Source of the DNA: Microplitis mediator
Taxonomy: Eukaryota; Arthropoda; Insecta; Hymenoptera; Braconidae
Reading direction: 5' to 3'
Assembly: GCF_029852145.1 (NCBI RefSeq)
Contig: NC_079972.1
Location: 458,901 to 522,900 of the forward strand
DNA length: 64,000 nucleotides
Position 1 is the stretch's first letter. Every line of letters starts with the position of its first letter. The notes beneath the pieces are model-generated. The model searched no databases and was not told the DNA's origin. It saw only the letters and a list, made by a program, of their open reading frames with translations. Position numbers and translations under genes: made by a program. Below are positions 44,604-55,700 of the stretch, piece by piece.

Positions 44604-44750
44604 ACGGACGTCCATCCGGGAATAATCAGAATAGCTTCGTAGGACCTCAAAACGTCGACATCTGATGAAAACTCGATTTTCGAAAATCGGACCGAAACCA
44701 ATAACTTCCCGAATTTTTGAAAATTTGCAATTTTCTTAGCGGGAAGTTAA
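44041..44750 (-). repeat. Repeat family A, copy 4
   Basis: Reverse-strand copy: begins with the complement of the CAGATTTTTT tail and ends AGCGGGAAGTTAA. Contains a (CA)n microsatellite at 44513-44598 at the position of the TG tract in copy 1. Confidence 0.75.
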
Positions 44751-44762
44751 AAACCAAAAAGG

Positions 44763-45290
44763 GGCAGAGGCATCCGATCGGTTCATGTGTGGCTCGGGCG
44801 TTCACCAAAGTTAAGCAGCACCGAGCGCGGTTGCTGTTTGGCTGGGTGACCGCTTAGCCATGCATTGAGTTTGATCGGACGTCTCTGTGCGCTAGGTGCG
44901 GACTGAAGAGCCAGTGATCGGTAAAATGGGAATTTTATCGATCACTGGAACTTCACCTGCTCCGAAAAATGACAGCTGTACACTCGTTGTCATTAATTCC
45001 TGGTCCCCCAGACTATAGAATCTTAGCCATGCAGGGGACCAGGCATTAATGACAACGAGTGTACTGGCAAAAGGTTTTCTCTGTGGTTTCCCTTTGCCGC
45101 TATACTCCCATAGCAAAAAGGTGGTGTATAGGGCATCACGTAATGATGCAGTACAGAAGCACAAGTCGGTCCACAGCCGCATGAAAAAGAGGAGGGAATA
45201 GAAAAAGGGTGGCAATTGCGATTAAAGGCAAGAAGTGTAAAAGGCATAAATTTGCTATACACTGTTAACAATAATAAAAAAAAAAAAAAA
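44763..45290 (+). repeat. 5S-rRNA-like retroposon (SINE3-type candidate)
   Basis: Bases about 44775-44885 resemble 5S rRNA, including the internal promoter: AAGTTAAGCAGCACCGAGCG followed by CGGTTG and TGGCTGGGTGACCGC. A unique body follows, with a strong hairpin (44984-45063, arms containing CACTCGTTGTCATTAATT), ending in an A-tract at 45275-45290. A 5S head plus body plus poly(A) is the structure of 5S-derived SINEs. Confidence 0.6.
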
Positions 45291-45316
45291 TATTATCATT
45301 TTAGGATTAAAAAGAG

Positions 45317-45600
45317 TGAAGAAGGATTCAATATTTTTAATACTAACTTACGCTTTTTGATTCTAAAATGCGATTTCAGTTCTCGCAGAGAATTCGGAAG
45401 AATAAAAGAGGATTTGAAAAAAGTTCAATTCTAACTTATTCTTTTTAATTCTAAATTAATGTTGCAATTTCTGTTCTCGCGGAGGATTCGAGAGAATAAA
45501 AGAAGATTTGGAAAAGTTTAATTCTAACTTATTTTTCTTAATTCTAAAATATTGTTGCAATTCCTGTTCTCAGCGATCGCTGAGAATTCGAGAGAATTGT
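45317..45600. repeat. Tandem repeat, period about 94 bp
   Basis: Two to three diverged units, each with AATAAAAGA(G/A)GATTTG, TTCAATTCTAACTTATT and TGTTCTCGC. No coding function seen. Confidence 0.7.
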
Positions 45601-45659
45601 CACGAAAACAAAAAAAATTGTTTTTCTTTTTAACTTTGAAAAAAAAAAAATAATAAATA

Positions 45660-46663
45660 AGGTAAAAGCACCAATTATTGACACTATAAGAGACAAGATT
45701 GTAATTCCATTTTTTTAAACATATTAACGATTAATATTATTGAATTTTGATTTTAACATTGTCTTATTTAGTCTTTTAACTAAACAAATCCATATTTTTT
45801 TATAGTAATAAATTACATTTACTAATTAATTTAAAGCGATAAATAAGGTACCCGGATACACCAATTATTGACAGGTTAAAAACCCGACTGATCTAACTAT
45901 TGACATGCTGTTGCTCCAATTATTGACACCCTTAATGCACATGCGTCACTGATCTGTTGTACTTTATATTTACTTTTTGAAAATGAGGTTAATTTTTAAT
46001 TTAATTAAATAAATATTTATTTAATAACGTTTTTCACTTACCTTTATTTTAAAGAAGAAACGAATAAAAAAGTTTTTTAATTAAATAAAAATCAAGTAAT
46101 CATTTTTTTAATAACAATTTAAAATTATACATATGACAGCGTTGGTTCTCGAATATTATGGTTTAAGTTTTTAATGGATTTATGTTTGAAAAAAAAGACG
46201 TTATGGCGCTGTCTACTGACCTGTCAATATGAGATACAACTTCAATATTATGTACTAATTATTGACATCCACTATTTTAAAATTAAAAAGCATATAATTT
46301 TACTGTAAATATATGATATTTTTAATTTTTTATATTTTATTTATTTATGAAAAAAAAAGTTGATGTGATTAGATGGGAAAAATAATTAAAAATCATAATT
46401 TTAAAAGACTGCTTTTCTAACCGCAATAGTTAAGAAAATTGACGCTTACAAGCTGTTTCGATAGACTCGAATGAATTTTATTTTTTTTATTAATGAATTT
46501 TTAATATTTTTCACTAACAATAATTTTTTTTCGATTTCTTAAATTATATAAATTCTTTAAAAATGTATACGATCATAATTTATATAGTAGGTAATTAAAT
46601 ATGTTCTAAAATAGGATAGGGTTTCAATAATTGGACCCCCGTCAATAATTGGTGCTTTTACCT
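45660..46663. mobile_element. 1-kb TA-flanked TIR element, copy 2
   Basis: Same family and orientation as 12109-13110, with only scattered differences. Ends AGGTAAAAGCACC / GGTGCTTTTACCT, flanked by TA (45658-45659, 46664-46665). No ORF. Confidence 0.85.
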
Positions 46664-47116
46664 TAGTGATTATTTATTTAATAAAATTTTATTTTGGGAA
46701 AAAAAAAGAAATAATAATTTTATACGTGGAATTTGATTTTCTTTTATGGAGAAATTTATGGAAAAAAAAACGTAAAAAAAAGAGAAAAAAGCAAATGGAA
46801 AAAAAATGTGAGAGTGAACGTGAGACGCTCGCTGATCGATAATCCGGCGGGAGAGAGTAAGTGAGCGAAAGATAGTTCCGCGCTCACCGCTAGAGCGTTC
46901 GGGCTTCTCGGATATGGACACTTATAATAGAAGTGTTAAAAGCGAATGCAGCGGACGTTTTTCGTCAGTCAGCACTCCACTGTTACCAAGTGAATTTTAA
47001 TGAATGGGAGTTTATTTCGATTATGATGATGAAAGTTTCTCCGTAATGATGGATTTAATAACTGAAGGTTTTAAACTATTCGGGGAAATTCAAAAAATTA
47101 ACTTCCTCCCGCAGTT
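46664..47116. other. Spacer left of the P450 remnant
   Basis: Purine-rich tract at 46690-46900. I found no further P450 exon here (no EXXR or heme-binding Cys motif). Confidence 0.5.
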
Positions 47117-47535
47117 AAAATGTGAGCGTAGGCAAACGGTTTCTGCCAACAATGAGGTCTAGTTCGTTTTGAACCTCCTGAGCTGCTTGTGGGTGATGTA
47201 ACATATAAATTACAGCCCATTCTATCGATGTCTCGATGGTTTCCATTCCGGCAGAAAATAAATCAGCGAGTATTTGCTGCACTTGCAAATCTAAAAAAGA
47301 ATACCACAAAAAAAATATTTAAGAAAAATCTACTGTAATTAAATCAGAAATAAATTTATGTTTGCGTGCACTGCATCATTACTATCTTCAGATTTTTTTG
47401 TAAATACTAACCTGGACATTTCCCCTGGTATAAGCGTTTCAATGTTCCATCCTGACGGACTACTTCAATTTCACTTTGATAAAAATCCAAAATAGTATTC
47501 GGTTCTTCTTCGGCATTGTTGTCACGACTGTTACA
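47115..47535 (-). pseudogene. Cytochrome P450 fragment, CYP2 clan (CYP18A1-like?)
   Basis: Two adjoining minus-strand exons: 47412-47535 (41 codons plus 1 nt, ending KRLYQGKCP, donor GTTAGT) and 47117-47290 (acceptor TTTTTTAG). They join in phase to give LQVQQILADLFSAGMETIE. This is the P450 I-helix with the family's AGxxT-type motif, followed by WAVIYMLHHPQAAQEVQNEL and GRNRLPTL. The second exon hits a stop where family members continue LEDLP, with no GT donor nearby. I recognise no N-terminal part, ExxR motif or heme-Cys loop in the flanks. Most likely a truncated pseudogene. CYP18A1 affinity is from memory and uncertain; an unrecognised continuation cannot be ruled out. Confidence 0.65.
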
Positions 47536-49613
47536 CTGAGAAAAATCCAGTAAATCTAGCTATAAAATGATAGTTAAATAGCGCTTCAACTATTTTTTCG
47601 GAGTTACTACAACACCAATACATAGTAGGGTGTCCCAAAATAAAAAAATATTTTTTTTTTTAACGTCTTATGGGCTCAAAAGTTACTTCATATTATAAAA
47701 AAAATCCTCACAAAATTTCAGCCAGATATCTTTAAAATTGAGCTATCACAAAGGGGGGTCCCCTTTTCCATTTAAAACACACGCGAAAATTTTTCATTTT
47801 AGTTTTTCGTTATAAAGACTATGAAAAAATTTTTTTTTTCAGTTTTGCCTAGTATGATTTTGTAGGAAATTAAATTCTCTGCAAAAAAGTGCTGATGCAT
47901 TATGTATGTCAAACGAACTGGGAAAAAACCGTACCTTACGGTAATTTACGGTAAATTACCGTAGATTTTTCGGCGGAATTGCGGTAAGTTGCGGTCATTT
48001 ACGGTAAATTGCTGTAATTTACCGTAATTCGGATCTGCTAGGGAAGCCGTTGCTATGGTAATTATTTATTCTATTTTATTTAAACTATGTGGTGTAAAGT
48101 GTACAGATAAACGGTACTACAGAGTGATCTCGAGAACGAAACTTGAGACATAATCGCAAGTATGGTCATCAGTAGAATCCAGCGCATTATTGTCGTGTAT
48201 GATCTACTTATATTTTATTACAAAGTAGTAAATTTACTTGGTTATTATAATGGTTAATGTTATGCCCAGTTGTTATTTTTTTAAAATGTTAATAAACGAA
48301 TAAATTAAAAAAACCAACTGAAAATCACAATAATTATTTCATTCGCGTTGCCTATTAAACTCATTAAGTTGCGCGTGGTAAAAAAAAGAAATAGTTTTCT
48401 AATAAGTAGACGAAGGATAAGTGAACTTATGCAACATTACATGCATTAGGCAAGCACTCATACTTAAACACAGCGAGTAATGAACGTATGTATGTACTAG
48501 TGCGTTAAGAACTAGCAACATCGAAGAACATAGTCAGTTTCTTCGGAATCGGTGACATGATCGGCACAGTAATTAGTTAACTTTATAAAATTAGAATAAA
48601 GCTGATGATGTCACCTTAATTATCTTATCCACTACTTTCAGCAGTGTAAATGTCAAATTACAACAGTTTTATTGCATTTAGCAGAAAATGCATTTAAAAT
48701 AAAGGTGTGAGGACAGGTATACTCTAGTATTCAGATGTTATTGACACTGACAGTGAAAGGCTCATTCCATTTACTATAAAAAACTTTAAATATTTATTTT
48801 ATTATAAATGTTTTTATTTTCATAATTTTAGAAATAATACAGTTTTATAGATCCGTGTTTTTTAATTTATTATAAAAATATGAATAAACCGGGACTGGTG
48901 ATAACGGAAATAAACTAGACATTAAATAAATCAGTGAGTGATTAAAATATTAAAATTCATATAAAGTCAAAACTTTCTATGCTATAAATGGCAATTTATT
49001 TTGTTCAGTTAATTACATTATTGTTGAATAGTGTAAAATAAAATTTCTATTCTATTTACTGTTAGACAAACAATTATTTCAGATAATTATATCACTGTTT
49101 TTTAAAAATAATTTTATTGTCGAATAATCCCATTTTGACAATAAACCAAACATCATATTAATATATTTTTTATAATAATTTAGATTTATTGAAAATCACC
49201 TGCATTGCATAGTTTTTTTGAAAAAAAAAACTTGATTTTTTTAATTTTATTGATTGATGTTTGTTTGTGAGTTCGTGGCCGGGAAATAATTAAACATCAC
49301 TTCTATTACGAAGGCCCGTGACCTTCAATTTCGACAACCTTTCTATCAACTAAAGGATACAATCAAGGATTGTTAATAATTCACTCACCAATCGATTCAG
49401 TTGCATGAGTTTATTTTTTTTTGTAGAATCTTTTCAATTTTACAAAGAAACAAGAATCTAATAAATATATATATTGAGTAATATAGATTTACTAAAGAGT
49501 TGACGTAAGAATATATAGTTGTTAAAAGAGAAATTTTAAGTCTTTATCGTCAACATAAAATTTGCAATATTTGTAGTTGACATTATATACTTAAATACTC
49601 AAATATCATCATC
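47536..49613. other. Intergenic between the P450 remnant and the MINPP gene
   Basis: About 47626-47900 begins TAGGGTGTCCCAAAATAAAA and looks like a decayed repeat. Bases 47930-48045 are a TTTACGGTAA word repeat. The rest is AT-rich, with no exon recognised. The MINPP promoter must lie at the right end, where TATATACTTAAAT occurs near 49585. Confidence 0.5.
47930..48045. mobile_element. TTTACGGTAA word repeat
   Basis: Dense array of TTACGGTAAATT words in both orientations, ending ATTCGGATCTGCTAGGG, like the blocks at 28914-29052 and 54170-54395. Confidence 0.6.
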
Positions 49614-49779
49614 ATGTTTCATTGGTCATCACTGTTGCTGCTAGCAATTTTCATTAGTGATTCTCTCTCTCGTGAAGTGGATTTGTGTTATGTAAATGAT
49701 GATGACCCGTACCTCTATTTAGGTACAAAAACCGCCTACACTTTTGTTGGTGGAAGAACACGACTTCAACCGATACCGA
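49614..49779 (+). CDS. MINPP-like exon 1 (signal peptide)
   Basis: Starts MFHWSSLLLLAIFISDSLS; donor GTAATT, leaves in phase 1. Confidence 0.85.
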
Positions 49780-52700
49780 GTAATTATATGTTTTAAATTT
49801 ATCTATTAATATTTAGTATTTTCTAGTGTAATTATAAATTTTTTATGATAATTTCGACTATTTATTAAAATTTTGCTTCAATAGATTGTCAACCATTACA
49901 AGTCTGGAGTATTATCAGGCATGGTGCTCATTACCCGGGAACGGATAAAATAACAAAACTACGATCACTATCTAAATTTCGTGATCAAATAATTGAGAAT
50001 CATGAACAAAAAAAAAGTATGTTTAAATTTTAAGTACAATACCCATTTAACAATTCCCGTCATAAGTTAATTATTGCTAGTCAAGGCACTGATCACAAGA
50101 ATCTTTTAACAGATACTTACTCATAACGAACAAAAAAAAAAATTTCAGGCTTTTTTTCTACAGAATTTCACGAAAAAAAACTCCTGAAGTTTTTTTTTTT
50201 AAGTTTACTGCACTGATAGAAAATTTATATTGACTCAAGAAATATTTTCTTGAGCCAAGAATTTATTTCTGAAGAAAACCAATTGTCTTGCTTCAAAAAA
50301 TTCTTGTCTTGATTTAGATTTTCTTGGCTTTATAGATTTTGTATCTTCGATGGATAACTCTCGTGTCTTGATCCGAAACTATATTATCTTCAATCGATAC
50401 TATCGAATTCTTCAAGCAAAACCACTTGTCTTCAACTAAAAATGTCGTATTATTATTTTAAGAACTTTAAATTTTTGGTTCAAGTAATAATTCCTTGATA
50501 GAAGATGTTTTTAAAGTAATGAAAAAAAAATTTTTTTTAAAAATAAATTTCTACTTTAACATATCTGAAGTAAATGAATGTAGTCCTAAAAAATCACTTT
50601 AAAACTTTTTGTTTTTAAAATAAAAAAAAAAGTTTTTTTTCAAGCTGAGTAAATTGATATCTTGATTTGAAAACCGCGCCATTCTCGAAACGAATCGGTA
50701 ATGTCTTAAACCTAGATTTTGCCTATCTTAATCCAAGAGCAAGAAATTCTTGAACGAAATATGTCAGAATTTTGTTTCAAAACAAAAAAGTCTTCATCGA
50801 AAAATCAAATTCTTAAACAAAGAATTTTTTTTCTCTATCCGAGAATTTCAATTTTTTGGTTCAAGGACTTATTTCTTGAATTAAAACAATTAAGAATTTT
50901 GATACAAGAACCACATTTTGAAGAAAAAATTTTTCTTGAATCAAGATAGTTTTTCTATCAGTGTGTGTAATGGTGACTAGACTTGGGTAATATTACTGTA
51001 AGATTGTTATATGGGTAGTAAAAATGTGCTGGAGAAAAATATATCTTTATTTATTAAAATAATTTTTAGCTGGGCGTATGTGCAATCAAGATTTAGACAA
51101 CTTGAAAATATGGTCACCAGATCCAGATATGAAAGAAGAAAATGCTAAAAAATTAACAACGCAAGGTATTGAAGATATAAAACTTTTTGCACGACGTCTT
51201 CAGTCTGATTTTCCAGAACTTCTTCAGCCCACTTTTGCTGATATTACATCAAAAAACTATGTGGTACTATAGCTATTTAATTTTTTTATCCATTTGAAAT
51301 ATTTATTTACTACATATTTTAAATTTAAGTTCAGAAACTCAGGAAGTCAACGGACTCAATCAAGTCTTGATGCTTTTGTAGAAGGATTTTTTAATAAAGT
51401 TGGTGTTAGTACTGCATTATTATCACAAAATGAAGATGCGTGGTTGAAGGTAAAAATAATCCAAGGATTAATAAAAATCATCTGTAATCGGATACAATCA
51501 AATGTTATTATTTGTTATAGACATACAAGAATTGTTCTCGTGGGAAAGATAGTGATCAAATAGATTCTGATATATTAGAAGAACGATCTAAATTTCTAAT
51601 GAGACCTGAATTTATGAACGCTGTTCAGAATATTAGCGGCAGGCTAGGTTTTAAATACAACTTATCACAAGGTATACATTCTTTATTATTAATTTTAAAA
51701 CTCCCTCGCGGTTTTCATGATACGGTTTGAACACTGTATTAAAAGAGCATACACGTAGTCGATAACAAGTAGTTTTACCGTATTTATACGTTATGTTTGT
51801 GAAATTTAATTACGGTATTCCTACAGAGCTTATACTGCGTTTATACGAAGCTTATACGGCATTTCTACCGTATTAATACGTTATTTCTACCGTAATAATA
51901 CGGTACTTCTACTGTATTAATACGGCATTTCTATAAGATTAATACTTCATGTATATGATATTAATACGAAATTTCTACCGTAATAATATGACATTGTTAG
52001 CGTAATAATACGGCATTTCTACTGAATTTATACGGCATTTCTACCGAGTTCACACAACAATTCTACTGATTTAATGAGGTGTTTATACGGAATTTATCCA
52101 GTACATGGTAAAAAAAAACTATATATAATTATTAATGATAAATGGCTCTATATAATTATTTATATTGCTTTACAATGTATTATGTCACTCGTATATTTTT
52201 AATCATATAGTAGAGATTCTATAGACTTTTTATTCAAATATTTTTGTTAAAGCTCAAGTTCAAATTCAGAGATAAATTATTTATGGAAACATTGATAATA
52301 AATATTTTTGTCATTATGTAATATAGGTTGTACTATATTACCATCAAAAAAGGTACTTATCACTCTATCAAATAACGGAGGAGTACCCGCGCCAGAATGG
52401 TCATAATTTCGGAATATAAGACTTCTCAAATAAGTTTCTTACCAGGGACACTACAAATCGTAGGCGCTACCTAGTGGCGCGCACCGAACTATTCTCGCTG
52501 CTGCTGCCTAGCACCAGTGACTTCCCTCTCTTCCATATATATTTTTTCTCCCAAGAAATTTTTCTCTCGGTTTGAGTAACTTTTTTTTTTTTTGGTTGGA
52601 GCATACGAAAATTCTTTTGTTAAACAAATAGTAATTATTCCAAGAAATTTTATTCTTTTCAAACAAAAAAATGCAATATTGCTACAATAACCTGGAACGG

Positions 52701-55700
52701 CTTTCTTCAATAAAATATCTCTTATTTTAAAAAATAAAAACTTTTAAAACAATTAAAAATTTTTCGACTAAAGCATAAAAATATGTTAACTTGAGGAAAA
52801 AAAATTTTGATTCAAAGTAAAGATTTCAAAATAATTATTTATTTGATGTAAAAAAATTTTTATTTTCCGAATTGTTAAAAAAAATTTTCTTGTATCAAGA
52901 ATATTTTTCTTAGTTCAAGTTAACTGTATTTTCTGTGTAGAGAAACTAAAATTTAAAAGACGCGTGAAGGTTTTTATAATGTACAAATAAAGAACTTTAT
53001 GAGCTAAAAAAAGACTTTTATGTCAAAATACCCATACGACATAAACACTGCAGTGTTTAGACATGTTTCAATTGAAGAATGTAATTTTTAATCATAAAAT
53101 AATCCTAGTTATTAATATTGATCCTAAATGTATTTCAAAATTATCTGATGTTCTTGCGAATCATTACTACATAGAAAAAACAGTTAACTCGAATCAAGAA
53201 AACAATTCCTGATTCAAGAAATTTTGTTTTAACGATTCGGAAAAGTAAAATTTTCTTGCACCAAGTAAATAATTATCTTGAAATTTTAATCTTGAATCAA
53301 AATTTTTTTTCCTCAAGTAAACATATTTTTATGTTTAAATTGAAAAATTTTTACTAGTTTCAAGAGTTTTTATTTGTTAATGAGAGAAATTTTTTTGTGA
53401 AAGTAAAAATGAACTAGTTCATTTTTACAGCTGTACTTTTTTATTGAAAAATTGAAAGCAGAACATAGTGAAGAGATGAGCCATTTAAGAATGCAAGTAG
53501 TAGTAAAACATATTGTATCTGTTATAGAATCTGAAGATTGTTTGTTAATAAAACTGAAAGATATGAAAAGTATTTTTCAGCCTGTAAGAGTGAGACGGCA
53601 TAATCACTGTATAAATGCGGCATAACCACCATATTTATACCGCATAAATACCGTTTAAATACGGTGCGAACATTATATGAATACCGTGTAACCACTGTTT
53701 AAATGAGGTATAGCAACCGTATAAATACGGTATAACCGACGTTTAAGTACAGCATAAAAACCATATAAATGGAGTATAATCATTGTACAAATACGGTATA
53801 GCGAGAGCGTAAATACGGTATAAACACAGTATAAATACGGTACAGTCCCTATATAAATTTGGTATCAACACAATATATTTACGGTATTAATACGGTAATA
53901 AAATTTCACAAACATACCGCATTTATACCTAGGGTATACCGTAATAATACTTATACCCAAAAAATACTCGGAAAATACCGTAGAAATACCGTTATGGCAA
54001 TTCCGCGAGGGCTTATTAAATTAATATAGTACACGCCTTATAACGCGCCACGTTAGAAGTGCTCTCTAACCGATATAACATTTTCGTCCATTTCACTCAC
54101 TTAGAATCTCTGTTACACTGCCATATAGTTATGTAGTAAAAAGATGAATCATATACCATTATGTAGACATCCTAGAGGATCCGAATTACCGTAAATTACA
54201 GTAATTACCGTAATTTGCGGTATTCAGGTGAATTACCGTAATATACGGTAATTTACCGCAAAGTACGGCAAGTTGCGCTAGTTTATGGTAAAACGTCGGA
54301 TTTTTACGGTAAAATTGCGGTCATCCACCGGAAATTTTCGACAATCCTGCGGTATTTTATGGTAAAAGTGCGGTATTTAACCGTTAATGTGCAGAACTAT
54401 ACACAGAAAAAAAGGTTGACTTGGCCCAAGATAATTTTTGCCTTCATTTTTTTATTCTTGGGCTGAGTAATTGGGTTTTTTTAATCCGAGAACATTTTCT
54501 TCGACTAATATTATAAAAATATTGTGTCAAGAATAAATAAATTTTAATTTAAGTTAAATAATCTTGATTCAAGAATAATTATTTTAAATCAAATTTATTT
54601 TGTTTCCAACCCAGTAAAAAAAACTATCAAAACAAGATACTTTTCTGTCTTGGTTGGTGAGTATAGTAAATTGTCACAATATATATCAACATCTCAAACC
54701 AAGAACTTTTTTTGCGTGGCAGAAGAACATTTACTCTCAGTTTGAGAAAACTACATTATCGACTCAAGACAACGGTCTATTGTAATGAGAAAATTTTAAT
54801 TTTGATTTAAATAAATTATAATCTTAACTTAATAAAATAACTTTTCTTGAATCATGCAAATATTTACTTCACGGAAGACATAAAATTCTCCCATTGATGA
54901 TTTTTTTTCTTGGCTTAAGGGGAAATGCCAACCGATTATGGATACCGACGGGGACACTTAGTTTGGTAGATGTCACCACTGTCGATGACATCTATAAGCA
55001 AAAAAATAAACTAAATATCCAATTTCAAATAGAACTGAGCGGTAGCGCGGTCTGGCGAGAAAAAGAGTAATGCTTTAAAAAAAGATCGTTGACTTCGAGA
55101 AATTCGCAGTAACAAAGTTTGAAAATAATTGCAATAATACTGTCGGATAAAATTTTGATCTTACTCAATGAAATCAAGACTATGAACTAATAACGAAGAC
55201 TTGGTTGAAAAATAAAATATAATACTGCACAATCGCTCTATCGCTCATTTGTAAGCAATCAGATAATTATAGATTTAAATAAAATTAATTAAAGATCAGG
55301 CCTGACTGTAGTCAAAATAAAAATTTCGACCAAGTCTTTGCTGGGAAAATTTTCTCGGCCGGCTTCAGACCAAACGTTCAATTCTATACAAACTTATAAG
55401 TTAATTACGTTATAAATAAAAATTTAAAATTAGGCTGATGCTAGTCGTTTGCTAATCGAACGACTAAATTTTTTTTATTCATCCAATTGTTGGACGACTA
55501 GTGGATGAATTCTATATATTAGTCGTCCGATTAGCAGATGACTAGACACACCGAAAAAATAATATCAATAAGCCTCCTATAGTAAATTAATTAAATAAAC
55601 TGGTGTGCACTTTTCGATTTTCAAAACTTTTTTCTACTTTGATATCATTTATCTTACAGAGGCTATTTTTTTGATGTACGATATGTGTCGCTATGAAAAA

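Larger units (their letters stand above)
51703..54011. mobile_element. TACGG word-repeat element split by nested insertions
   Basis: Inverted ends CCCTCGCGG (51703-51711) / CCGCGAGGG (54003-54011). The outer parts (51703-52110, 53585-54011) are arrays of ATACGGTA/TTTATACGG words in inverted arrangement. The middle holds MITE fragments and an exon-like segment. Confidence 0.6.

Noticed and set aside
44892..45271. 107- and 82-residue minus-strand ORFs with Cys/Ser-rich composition
   Set aside because: They overlap the 5S-like retroposon body and its hairpin, in two competing frames with no domain.
53431..53583. Possible extra exon of the MINPP-like gene
   Set aside because: Exon 5 leaves in phase 1 and joining here gives a stop after a few codons, while exon 5 to exon 6 joins in frame and matches the family.
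51690..54395. CRISPR-like array of short repeated words
   Set aside because: Repeats are degenerate, in both orientations, with no constant spacer length, in a eukaryotic genome; they are MITE interiors.
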